This document shows positions 21,801 to 33,939 of a DNA stretch of 64,000 bases, piece by piece. This DNA comes from Amblyomma americanum. Lineage: Eukaryota > Arthropoda > Arachnida > Ixodida > Ixodidae. The notes beneath the pieces were generated by a model. That model ran no database searches and was not told the DNA's origin. It saw only the letters and a program-made list of their open reading frames with translations. Every line of letters starts with the position of its first letter. The first letter of the stretch is position 1. The translations under genes and the position numbers were made by a program. Where the stretch lies: contig NC_135504.1 in NCBI RefSeq assembly GCF_052857255.1, forward strand, positions 137,132,929-137,196,928. The letters are read 5' to 3'.

Positions 21801-24800
21801 ATTCTTCGTTTTTGTAGCAGAGGTTCTGTGGCCGACTGGGCTCATCACCAGCACGGAAGCACATGCTCCATAGTAAGGCGGTTTATCAGCAATGGCGGCA
21901 AAGCAGCTGCTTTTTCCATAAATACATGCTTCTTCACTAAGATGAAGCAAGCCCAGTGTACCGTTATAGAAGAGCTACATCTGTGACCTCAGCGAAATCA
22001 TGCCTACACGAACATACAACCTGCATCTCATTCGCCGGATAATTCAGTTGACTTGGCACCGACCATAGTCACATGTTGCAAGTCTTCGTTTTTGTAGCAC
22101 AGGTTATGTGGCCGACTAGGCTCGTCACCAGCACGGAAGCACATGCTCCATAGTACGGTGGTTTAACAGCGATGGCGGCAAAGCAGCTGCTTTTTCCAGG
22201 GAATACATGTCCCTGCACTAAAATGAAGCAAGCCCAGTGAACCTTATAGACGAGCTACAGCTATGACCTCAGCGATATAATGCCTACACGAACATAAAAC
22301 GAGCATCTCATTTGCCGGATAATTCAGTAGACTTGGTGGTACCGACCATAGAAACATGTTGCAATTCTTCGTTATTGTAGAACAGGTTCTGTGGCCGACT
22401 GGGCTCATCACCAGCACGGACGCACATGCTCCATAGTAAGGCGTTTTATTAGCGATGGCGGCAAAGCAGCTGTTTTTTCCAGGAAATACATTACCCTTCA
22501 CTAAGATGAAGCAAGCCCAGTGTACCGTTATAGACGAGCTAAATCTGTGACCTCAGCGAAATCATGCCTACACGAGCATACAAACAGCATCCCATTCCCC
22601 GGATAATTCAGTGGATTTGGTGGCACCGACCTTACACATATGTTGAAATTATTCGTTTTTGTAGCACAATTTCTGTGGCCGACTGGGCTCATCACCACCA
22701 CGGACGCACATGCTCCATAGGAAGGCGGTTTATCGACGGTGGCGGCAAAGCGGCTGATTTTTCCAGGGAAATACTCGCCCCTGCATAAAGACGAAGCAAG
22801 CCCAGTGAACCGTTATAGACGAGCTACAGCTTTGACCTCCGCGAAATCATGCATTCACAAACATACAACCGGCAACACATTCGCACGAAAATTCAGTGGA
22901 CTTGGTGGCGCCGACCATAAACACATGTTGCAATTCTTCGTTCTTGTAGCACAGGTTCTGTGGCCGTCTGGGCTCATCACCAGGACGGAAGCACATGCTC
23001 TATAGTAAGGCGGTTTATCAGCGATGGCGGCAAAGCAGCTGCTTTTTCCAGGAAATACATGCCCCTGCACTAAGATGAAGCAAGCCCAGTGAACCGTTAT
23101 AGACGAGCTACAGCTATGACCTCAGCGAAATCATGCCTACACGAACATACAGCCAGCATCTCACTCGCCGGATAATTCAGTGGACTTGGTGGCACCGACC
23201 ATAGACACATGTTGGAATTCTTCGTTTTTGTAGCGCAGGTTCTGTGGCCGACTGGGCTCATCGCAGCAGGGAAGCACATGCCCCATAGGAAGGCGGTTTA
23301 TCAGCAATGGCGCCAAAGCAGCTGCTTTTGCAATGAATACATGCCCCTACACTAAGATGAAGCAAGCCCAGTAAGCTGGTATAGAGGAGCTACAGCTATG
23401 ACCTCAGTGAAATCATGCCAACACGAGCATAGAACCAGCATCCCATTCGCCGGATAAATCAGTGGCCTCGGTTGCACCGACCATAGACACATGTTGGAAT
23501 TCTTCGTTTTTGTAGCACAGGTTCTGTGGCCGACTGGGCTCATCGCAGCAGGGAAGCACATGCCCCATAGGAAGGCGGTTTATCAGCAATGGCGCCAAAG
23601 CAGCTGCTTTTGCAATGAATACATGCCCCTACACTAAGATAAAGCAAGCCCAGTGAGCCGGTATAGAGGAGCTACAGCTATGACCTCAGTGAAATCATGC
23701 CTACACGAGCATACAACTAGCATCCCATTCCCCGGATATTTCAGTGGACTTGGTGGCACCGATCATAGACACATGTTGCAATTCTTCCTGTTTGTAGCAC
23801 AGGTTCTGATGCCGACTAGTCTCATCACGAGCACGGACGCTCATGCTCTATAGTAAGGCGATTAATCAGCGGTGGCGGCAAAGCAACTGTTTTTCCAGGG
23901 AATACATGCCCCTGCACTAAGATGAAGCAAGCCCAGTGAACCGTTATAGATGACCAACAGCTGTGACCTCAGCGAAATTATGCCTACAAGAGCATACAAC
24001 CAGCATCCCATTCCCCGGATAATTCAGTATACTTGGTGGCACCGACCTTAGACATATGTTGCAATTATTCGTTTTTGTAGCACAACTTCTGTGGCCGACT
24101 GGGCTCATCACCAGCACGGACGCACATGCTCCATTGGAAGGCGGTTTATCGGCGGTGGCGGCAAAGCGGCTGATTTTTCCAGGGAATACACGCCCCTGCA
24201 CAAAGACGAAGCAAGCCCAGTGAACCGTTATAGACGAGCTACAGCTGTGACCTCCGCGAAATCATGCATTCACAGACATACAACCAGCATCCCATTCCCT
24301 GGATAATTCAGTTGACTTGATGGAACCGACCATAGACACAAGTTGCAATTCTTCGTTTTTGTTGCGCAGGTTCTGTTGTCGACTGGGCTCATCACCAGCA
24401 CGGACGCACATTCTCCATAGTAAGGCGGTATATCGGTGGTGGCGGCAAAACGGGAGATTCTTCTATGGAATAGATGCCCCTGCACTAAGATGAAGCAAGC
24501 CCAGTGAATCGTTGTAGACGAGCTATCGCTGTGATCTCAGCGAAATTATGCCTACACGAACATACAGCCAGCATCTCACTCGCCGGATAATTCAGTAAAC
24601 TTGGTGGCACCGACCATAGACACATGTTGGAATTCTTCCTTTTTGAAGCACAGGTTCTGTGGCCGACAGGGCTCATCACCAGCAGGGAAGCACATGCCCC
24701 ATAGGAAGGCGGTTTATCAGTGATGGCGGCAAAGCAGCTGCTTTTTCCAATGAATACATGCCCCAACACTAAGATGAAGCAAGCCCAGTGAACCGTTATA

Positions 24801-25053
24801 GACGAGCTACAGCTATGACCTCAGCGAAATCATGCCTACACGAGCATACAACCAGCATCCCATTCACCGGATAAATCATTTGATTAGGTGGCAATGACTA
24901 TAGACACATGTTGCAATTCTTCGTTTTTGTAGCACAGGTTCTGTCGCCGACTGGGCTCATCGCCAGCACGGAAGCACATGCTCCATAGTAAGGCAATATA
25001 TCAGCGGTGGCGGCAAAGCGGCTGATTTTTCCAGGGAATACACGCCCCTGCAA
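18062..25053 (-). repeat. Outer mirror arm, left
   Basis: About 7 kb here are the reverse complement of 48,038-55,033. Paired coordinates sum to 73,091 from 19.7 to 25.05 kb and drift only to 73,095 by 18.06 kb, so there is almost no net indel over some 25 monomers. Spot comparison suggests roughly 97-99% identity, well above the similarity of random monomers. Private features such as CTCATCGCAGCAGGG with GGCGCC (23,267, 23,312) are mirrored. Confidence 0.9.
21397..23096 (-). repeat. Six-monomer cassette, left occurrence 3
   Basis: C1 to C6 start near 21,397, 21,681, 21,965, 22,244, 22,529 and 22,813. The whole cassette is mirrored base for base, with few changes, at 49,995-51,694. It carries private variants such as CTTCGTTATTGTAGAACAGG in C4 and TTCGTTCTTGTAGC in C6 that appear in both mirror copies. 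Confidence 0.87.
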
Positions 25054-25931
25054 AAAGATGAAGCAAGCCCAGTGAACCGTTATAGACGAGCTACAGCTGT
25101 GACCTCCGCGAAATCATGCCTTCACATACATACAACCAGCATCCCATTCCCTGGATAATTTAGCTGACTTGATGGAACCGACCATAGACACATGTTGCAA
25201 TTCTTCGTTTTTGTAGCGCAGGTTCTGTGGTCGACTGGGCTCATCACAAGCACGGACGCACATGCTCCATAGTAAGGCGGTTTATCGGTGGTGGCGGCAA
25301 AACGGGAGATTCTTCTATGGAATAGATGCCCCTGCACTAAGATGAAGCAAGCCCACTGAATCGTTATAGACGAGCTATCGCTGTGATCTCAGCGAAATCA
25401 TGCCTACACGAACATACAACCAGCATCTCATTCGCCGGATAATTCAGTGGACTTGGTGGCAGAGACCATAGACACATGTTGCAATTATTCGTTTTTGTAG
25501 CGCAGGTTCTGTTGCCGACTGGGCTCATCACCAGGACGGAAGCACATGCTCCATAGTAAGGCGGTTTTTCTGCGATGGCGGCAAAGCAGCTGCTTTTTCC
25601 AATGAATACATGCCCCTACACTAAGATGAAGCAAGCCCAGTGAACCGTTATAGACCAGCTACAGCTATGACCTCAGCGAAATCATGCCAACACGAGCATA
25701 CAACCAGCATCCCATTCACCGGATAAATCAGTGGCCTTGGTTGCACCGACCATAGACACATGTTGCAATTCTTCGTTTTTGTAGCACAGGCTTTGTGGCG
25801 GACCGGGCTCATCACCAGCACAGAAGCACATGCTCCATAGGAACGCGGTTTATCAGCGATGGCGGCAAAGCAGTTGCTTTTTCCAGGGAATACACGCCCC
25901 TGCACTAAGATGAAGCAAGCCCAGTGAACCG

Positions 25932-27040
25932 TTATAGACGAGCTACAGCTATGACCTCAGCGAAATCATGCCTACACGAACACACAAACAGCATCTCATT
26001 CGCCGGAAAATTCAGTGGACTTGGTGGCACCGACCATAGACACATGTTGCAATTCTTCGTTTTTGTAGCATAGGTTCTGTGTCTGTCTGGGCTCATCACC
26101 AGAACGGAAGCACATGCTCCTTAGTAAGGCGGTTTATCAGCGATGGCGGCAAAGCAGCTGCATTTAAAGGAAATACATGCCCCTGCACTAAGATGAAGCA
26201 AGCCCCGTGGACCGTTATAGACGAGCTACAGCTATGACCTCAGCGAAATCATGCCTACCCGAACATACAGCCAGCATCTCACTCGCCGGATAATTCAGTG
26301 GACTTGGCGGCACCGACCATAGACACATGTTGGAATTCTTCGTTTTTGTAGCACAGGTTATGTGGCCGACTGGGCTCATCACCAGCACGGAAACACATGC
26401 TCCATAGTAAGGCGGTTTATCAGCGATGGCGGCAAAGCAGCGGCTTTTTCCAGGGAATACATGCCTCTGCACTAAAATGAAGCAAGCCCAGTGAACCTTA
26501 TAGACTAGCTACAACTATAACTTCAGCGAAATCATGCCTACACAAACATACAACCAGCATCTCATTCGCCGGATAATTCAGTGGACTTGGTTGCACCGAC
26601 CATAGACACATGTTGCAATTCTTCGTTTTTGTAGCCCAGGTTCTGTGGCCGACTGGGCTCATCACCAGCACGGAAGCACATGCTCCATAGTAAGGCGGTT
26701 TATCAGCGATGGCGGCAAAGCAGTGGTTTTTCCAGAAAATACGTGCCCCTTCACTAAGATGAAGCAAGCCCAGTGAACCGTTATAGACGAGCTACAGCTG
26801 TGACCTCCGGGAAATCACGCATTCACAAACATACAACCAGCATCCCATTCCCTGGATAATTCAGCTGACTTGATGGAACTGACCATAGACATATGTTGCA
26901 ATTCTTCGTTTTTGTAGCGCAGGTATTGTGGTCGACTGGGCTACACCAGCACGGACGCACATGCTCCATAGTGAGGCGGTTTATCGGTGGTGGCGGCAAA
27001 ACGGGAGATTCTTCTATGGAATAGATGCCCCTGCACTAAG
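25932..27040 (-). repeat. Middle mirror arm, left
   Basis: This pairs in reverse with ~46,900-48,011 at coordinate sum 73,943. Shared private variants include CAGCTGCATTTAAAGG and GTGTCTGTCTGGG (25,932 monomer) and the shortened GGCTACACCAGC (26,940). The axis differs from the outer arm by 852 bp, exactly three monomers: 25,054-25,905 has no counterpart between 48,011 and 48,038. Confidence 0.87.
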
Positions 27041-27339
27041 ATGAAGCAAGCCCACTGAATCGTTATAGACGTGCTATCGCTGTGATCTCAGCGAAATCAT
27101 GCCTACATGAACATACAACCAGCATCTCATACGCCGGATAATTCAGTGGACTTAGTGGCACAGACCATAGACACATGTTGCAATTCTTCGTTTTGGTAGC
27201 GCAGCATCTGTAGCCGACTGGGCTCATCACCAGGACGGAAGCACATGCTCCATAGTAAGGCGGTGTATCAGCGATGGCGGCAAAGCAGCTGTTTTTGCAA
27301 TGAATACATGCCCCTACACTAAAATGAAGCAAGCCCAGT

Positions 27340-29245
27340 GTACCGTTATAGACGAGCTAAATCTGTGACCTCAGCGAAATCATGCCTACACGAGCATACA
27401 AACAGCATCCCATTCCCCGGATAATTCAGTGGACTTGGTGGCACCGACCTTACACATATGTTGAAATTATTCGTTTTTGTAGCACAATTTCTGTGGCCGA
27501 CTGGGCTCATCACCACCACGGACGCACATGCTCCATAGGAATGCGGTATATCGACGGTGGCGGCAAAGCGGCTGATTTTTCCAGGGAAATACTCGCCCCT
27601 GCATAAAGACGAAGCAAGCCCAGTGAACCATTATAGACGAGCTACAGCTTTGACCTCCGCGAAATCATGCATTCACAAACATACAACCGGCAACACATTC
27701 GCACGAAAATTCAGTGGACTTGGTGGCACCGACCATAAACACATGTTGCAATTCTTCGTTTTTGTAGCGCAGGTATTGTGGTCGACTGGGCTCATCACCA
27801 GCACGGACGCACATGCTCCATAGTGAGGCGGTTTATCGGTGGTGGCGGCAAAACGGGAGATTCTTCTATGGAATAGATGCCCCTGCACTAAGATGAAGCA
27901 AGCCCACTGAATCGTTATAGACGTGCTATCGCTGTGATCTCAGCGGAATCATGCCTACACGAACATACAACCAGCATCTCATTCGCCGGATAATTCAGTG
28001 GACTTAGTGGCACAGACCATAGACACATGTTGCAATTCTTCGTTTTTGTAGCAGAGGTTCTGTGGCCGACTGGGCTCACCACCAGCACGGAAGCACATGC
28101 TCCACACTAAGGCGGTTTATCAGCAATGGCGGCAAAGCAGCTGCTTTTTACAGGAAATACATGCCCCTTCACTAAGATGAAGCAAGCCCAGTGTACCGTT
28201 ATACACGAGCTAAATCTTTGACCTCAGCGAAATCATGCCTACACGAACATACAACCTGCATCTCATTCGCCGGATAATTCAGTTAACTTGGCACCGACCA
28301 TAGTCACATGTTGCAAGTCTTCGTTTTTGTAGCACAGGTTATGTGGCCGACTAGGCTCATCACCAGCACGGAAGCACATGCTCCATAGTAAGGCGGTTTA
28401 TCAGCGATGGCGGCAAAGCAGCGGCGTTTTCCAGCAAATACATGCCTCTGCACTAAAATGAAGCAAGCCCAGTGAACCTTATAGACTAGCTACAACTATG
28501 ACTTCAGCGAAATCGTGCCTACACAAACATACAACCAGCATCTCATTCGCCGGATAATTCAGTGGACTTGGTTGCACCGACCATAGACACATGTTGCAAT
28601 TCTTCGTTTTTGTATCCCAGGTTCTGTGGCCGACTGGGCTCATCACCAGCACGGAAGCACATGCTCAATAGTAAGGCGGTTTATCAGCGATGGCGGCAAA
28701 GCAGTGGTTTTTCCAGGAAATACATGCCCCTTCACTAAGATGTAGAAAGCCCAGTGAACCGTTATAGACGAGCTACAGCTGTGACCTCCGGGAAATCACG
28801 CATTCACAAACATACAACCAGCATCCCATTCCCTGGATAATTCAGCTGACTTGATGGAACTGACCATAGACACATGTTGCAATTCTTCGTTTTTGTAGCG
28901 CAGGTATTGTGGTCGACTGGGCTCATCACCAGCACGGACGCACATGCTCCATAGTGAGGCGGTTTATCGGTGGTGGCGGCAAAACGGGAGATTCTTCTAT
29001 GGAATAGATGCCCCTGCACTAAGATGAAGCAAGCCCACTGAATCGTTATAGACGTGCTATCGCTGTGATCTCATCGAAATCATGCCTACACGAACATACA
29101 ACCAGCATCTCATTCGCCGGATAATTCAGTGGACTTAGTGGCACAGACCATAGACACATGCTGCAATTCTTCGTTTTTGTAGCGCAGCTTCTGTGGCCGA
29201 CTGGGCTCATCACCAGGACGGAAGCACATGCTCCATAGTAAGGCG
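27340..29245 (-). repeat. Inner mirror arm, left
   Basis: This pairs in reverse with 33,936-35,841 at constant coordinate sum 63,181, ending exactly at the array inversion breakpoint. Shared rare variants include CATGCTGCAATTC (29,158), AAATCGTGCC (28,512) and CTCACCACC (28,075). Only scattered substitutions were seen. Confidence 0.9.
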
Positions 29246-32200
29246 GTTTATCAGCGATGGCGGCAAAGCAGCTGTTTTTGCAATGAATACATGCCCCTAC
29301 ACTAAGATGAAGCAAGCCCAGTGAACCGGTATAGAGGAGCTACAGCTATGACCTCAGTGAAATCATGCCAACACGAGCATACAACCAGCATCCCATTCGC
29401 CGGATAAATCAGTGGCCTTGGTTGCACCGACCATAGACACATGTTGCCATTCTTCGTTTTTGTAGCGCAGGTTCTGTGGTCGACTTGTCTCATCACCAGC
29501 ACAGACGCACATGCTCCATAGTAAGGCGGTTTATCGGTGGTGGCGGCAAAACGGGAGATTCTTCTATGGAATAGATGCACCTGCACTAAGATGAAGCAAT
29601 CCCAGTGAATCGTTATAGACGAGCTATCACTGTGACCTCAGCGAAATCATACCTACACGAACATGCAACCAGAATCCCATTCCCCGGATAATTCAGTGGA
29701 CTTGGTGCAACCGACCAGAGACACATGTTGCAATTCTTCGTTTTTGTAGCAGAGGTTCTGTGGCCGACTGGGCTCATCACCAGCACGGAAGCACATGCTC
29801 CATAGTAAGGCGGTTTATCAGCAATGGCGGCAAAGCAGCTGCTTTTTCCAGGAAATACATGCCCCTTCACTAAGATGAAGCAAGCCCAGTGTACCGTTAA
29901 AGACGAGCTACATCTGTGACCTCAGCGAAATCATGCATACACGAACATACAACCTGCATCTCATTCGCCGGATAATTCAGTTGACTTGGCACCGACCATA
30001 GTCACATGTTGCAAGTCTTCGTTTTTGTAGCACAGGTTATGTGGCCGACTAGGCTCGTCACCAGCACGGAAGCACATGATCCATAGTACGGTGGTTTATC
30101 AGCCATGGCGGCAAAGCAGCTGCTTTTTCCAGGGAATACATGCCCCTGCACTAAAATGAAGCAAGCCCAGTGAACCTTATAGACGAGCTACAGCTATGAC
30201 CTGAGCGAAATAATGCCTACACGAATATAAAACCAGCATCTCATTTGCCGGATAATTCAGTAGACTTGGTGGCACCGACCATAGAAACATGTTGCAATTC
30301 TTCGTTATTGTAGCAGAGGTTCTGTGGCCGACTGGGCTCATCACCAGCACGGACGCACATGCTCCATAGGAAGACGATTTATCAGCGATGGCGGCAAAGC
30401 AGCTGTTTTTTCCAGGAAATACATGACCCTTCACTAAGATGAAGCAAGCCCAGTGTACCGTTATAGACGAGCTAAATCTGTGACCTCAGCGAAATCATGC
30501 CTACACGAGCATACAAACAGCATCCCATTCCCCGGATAATTCAGTGGACTTGGTGGCACCGACCTTACACATATGTTGAAATTATTCGTTTTTGTAGCAC
30601 AATTTCTGTGGCCGACTTTGCTCATCACCACCACGGACGCACATGCTCCATAGGAATGCGGTATATCGACGGTGGCGGCAAAGCGGCTGATTTTTCCAGG
30701 GAAATACTCGCCCCTGCATAAAGACGAAGCAAGCCCAGTGAACCCTTATAGACGAGCTACAGCTTTGACCTCCGCGAAATCATGCATTCACAAACATACA
30801 ACCGGCAACACATTCGCACGAAAATTCAGTGGACTTGGTGGCACCGACCATAAACACATGTTGCAATTCTTCGTTTTTGTAGCGCAGGTATTGTGGTCGA
30901 CTGGGCTCATCACCAGCACGGACGCACATGCTCCATAGTGAGGCGGTTTATCGGTGGTGGCGGCAAAACGGGAGATTCTTCTATGGAATAGATGCCCCTG
31001 CACTAAGATGAAGCAAGCCCACTGAATCGTTATAGACGTGCTATCGCTGTGATCTCAGCGAAATCATGCCTACACGAACATACAACCAGCATCTCATTCG
31101 CCGGATAATTCAGTGGACTTAGTGGCACAGACCATAGACACATGTTGCAATTCTTCGTTTTTGTAGCGCAGCTTCTGTGGCCGACTGGGCTCATCACCAG
31201 GACGGAAGCGCATGCTCCATTGTAAGGCGGTTTATCAGCGATGGCGGCAAAGCAGCTGTTTTTGCAATGAATACATGCCCCTACACTAAGATGAAGCAAG
31301 CCCAGTGAACCGGTATAGAGGAGCTACAGCTATGACCTCAGTGAAATCATGCCAACACGAGCATACAACCAGCATCCCATTCGCCGGATAAATCAGTGGC
31401 CTTGTTTGCACCGACCATAGACACATGTTGCAATTCTTCGTTTTTGTAGCACAGGTTATGTGGCCGACTGGGCTCATCACCAGCACGGAAGCACATGCTC
31501 CATAGTAAGGCGGTTTATCAGCGATGGCGGCAAAGCAGCTGCTTTTTCCAGGAAATACATGCCCCTTCACTAAGATGAAGCAAGCCCAGTGAACCGTTAT
31601 AGACGAGCTACAGCTGTGACCTCCGGGAAATCACGCATTTACAAACATACAACCAGCATCCCATTCCCTGGATTATTCAGCTGACTTGATGGAACTGACC
31701 ATAGACACATGTTGCAATTCTTCGTTTTTGTAGCGCGGGTATTGTGGTCGACTGGGCTCATCACCAGCACGGACGCACATGCTCCATAGTGAGGCGGTTT
31801 ATCGGTGGTGGCGGCAAAACGGGAGATTCTTCTATGGAATAGATGCACCTGCACTAAGATGAAGCAATCCCAGTGAATCGTTATAGACGAGCTATCGCTG
31901 TGACCTCAGCGAAATCATACCTACACGAACATGCAACCAGAATCCCATTCCCCGGATAATTCAGTGGACTTGGTGCCACCGACCAGAGACACATGTTGCA
32001 ATTCTTCGTTTTTGTAGCAGAGGTTCTGTGGCCGACTGGGCTCACCACCAGCACGGAAGCACATGCTCCATAGTAAGGCGGTTTATCAGCAATGGCGGCA
32101 AAGCAGCTGCTTTTTACAGGAAATACATGCCCCTTCACTAAGATGAAGCAAGCCCAGTGAACCTTATAGACGAGCTACAGCTATGACCTCAGCTAAATAA

Positions 32201-33935
32201 TGCCTACACGAACATAAAACCAGCATCTTATTTGCCGGATAATTCAGTGGACTTGGTGGCACCGACCATAGACACATGTTGGAATTCTTCGTTTTTGTAG
32301 CACAGGTTCTGTGGCCGACTGGGCTCATCGCAGCAGGGAAGCACATGCCCCATAGGAAGGCGGTTTATCAGCAATGGCGCCAAAGCAGCTGCTTTTTCCA
32401 ATGAATACATGCCGCTACACTAAGATGAAGCAAGCCCAGTGAACCGTTATAGACGAGCTACAGCTATGACCTCGGCGAAAGCATGCCTACACGAGCATAC
32501 AACCAACAACTCATTCGCCGGATAATTCAGTGGACTTGGTGGCACTGACCATAGGCACATGTTGTAATTCTTCGTTTTTGTAGCACAGGTTATGTGGCCG
32601 ACTGGGCTCATCACAAGCACGGACGCACATGCTCCATAGGAAGGCGGTTTATTGGCGGTGGCGGCAAAGCGGCTGAGTTTTCCAGGGAATACACGCCCCT
32701 GCACAAAGACGAAGCAAGCTCAGCGAACTGTTATAGACGAGCTACAGCTGTGACCTCCGCGAAATCATGCATTCACAAACATACAACCAGCATCCCATTC
32801 CCTGGATAATTCAGTTGACTTGATGGAACAGACCATAGACATATGTTGCAATTCTTCGTTTTTGTAGCGCAGGTTCTGTGGTCCACTGGGCTCATCACCA
32901 GCATGGACGCACATGCTCCATAGTAAGGCGGTGTATCGGTGGTGGCGGCAAAACGGGAGATTATTCTATGGAATAGATGCCCCTGCACTAAGACGAAGCA
33001 AGCCCGTTGAATTGTTATAGACGAGCTATCGCTGTGACCTCAGCGAAATCATACCTACACGAACATGCAACCAGCATTTCATTCGCCGGATATTTCAGTG
33101 GCCTTGGTGGGACCGACCATAGACACATGTTGGAATTGTTCGTTTTGGTAGCACAGGTTCTGTATCCGACTGAGCTCATCTCCAGAACGGAAGCACATGC
33201 TCCATAGTAAGGCGGTTTACCACAGATGGCGGCAAAGCAGCTCCTTTTTCCAGGGAATACATGCCCCTGCACTAAGATGAAGCAAGCGCAGTGAACCGTT
33301 ATAGACGAGCTACATCTTTGACCTCAGCGAAATCATGCCTACACGAACATACAACCAGCATCCCATTCCCTGGATTATTCAGCTGACTTGATGGAACTGA
33401 CCATAGACACATGTTGCAATTCTTCGTTTTTGTAGCGCGGGTATTGTGGTCGACTGGGCTCATCACCAGCACGGACGCACATGCTCCATAGTGAGGCGAA
33501 TTATCGGTGGTGGCGGCAAAACGGGAGATTCTTCTATGGAATAGATGCCCCTGCACTAAGATGAAGCAAGCCCACTGAATCGTTATAGACGTGCTATCGC
33601 TGTGATCTCAGCGAAATCATGCCTACACGAACATACAACCAACATCTCATTCGCCGGATAATTCAGTGGCCTTGGTTGCACCGACCATAGACACATGTTG
33701 CAATTCTTCGTTTTTGTAGCAGAGGTTCTGTGGCCGACTGGACTCATCACCTGCAGGGAAGCACATGTTCCATAGGGAGGCGGTTTATCAGCGATGGTGA
33801 CAAAGCAGCTGCTTTTTCCAATGAATACATGCCCCTACACTAAGATGAAGCAAGCCCAGTGAACCGTTATAGACGAGCTACAGCTATGACCTCAGCAAAA
33901 TCATGCCCACACGAGCATACAAGAAGCATCTCATT
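29246..33935 (-). repeat. Spacer between the innermost mirror arms
   Basis: This 4,690 bp stretch of minus-orientation monomers separates the innermost inverted arms (27,340-29,245 and 33,936-35,841), so it would be the loop of that hairpin. It is ordinary satellite. Much of it (to ~32,440) is itself mirrored further out at ~39,522-43,000. Its outer part, ~32,450-33,935, holds monomers with no close mirror partner at a consistent axis, apart from a variant at 33,299-33,556 (GAATTATCGG where others have GGTTTATCGG) that reappears inverted at ~57,184 and ~63,428. Confidence 0.8.
29302..31029 (-). repeat. Six-monomer cassette, left occurrence 4
   Basis: C1 is chimeric: its first part comes from a monomer with GGTATAGAGGAGC and its second from the CGACTTGTCTCATC form. 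C2 to C6 start near 29,613, 29,897, 30,177, 30,462 and 30,746. C6 switches to subtype A in its last third. The mirror copy lies at ~41,215-42,942. Confidence 0.85.
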
Positions 33936-33939
33936 CGCC
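33936..33939. other. Array inversion breakpoint (microhomology CGCC)
   Basis: Left of this point a monomer proceeds normally up to TCTCATTCGCC, where its relatives continue with GGATAA. Instead it jumps to TTACTATGGAGC, which belongs to a different position of the monomer on the opposite strand, where relatives read AAACCGCC before it. The four bases CGCC fit both sides, so the join is a blunt or microhomology junction inside one truncated monomer. From here to ~35,840 the sequence is the reverse complement of ~27,340-29,245, with the sum of paired coordinates constant at 63,181. This fits a fold-back or template-switch origin. An assembly or read chimera is the alternative. Confidence 0.9.

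Larger units (their letters stand above)
1..33939 (-). repeat. 284-bp satellite array, left arm (minus orientation)
   Basis: About 118 head-to-tail monomers of ~284 bp fill this arm. The period is set by the recurring TTATAGACGAGCT landmark, seen for example at 195 (as TTACAG), 479, 763, 1047, 1331, 1614, 1898, 2181, 2465 and 2749. Most monomers are 283-284 bp; one subtype is 280-281 bp and three are enlarged to 448 bp by an insert. Every monomer has the same orientation. The best conserved stretches lie around CAATTCTTCGTTTTTGTAGC, CATGCTCCATAGTAAGGCGG and GAAGCAAGCCCAGTGAA. Monomers differ from each other at roughly a tenth or more of positions, yet distant blocks match far more closely, which is higher-order organisation. 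No satellite family name is recognised. The strand label only marks the strand with the longest open frame. Confidence 0.97.
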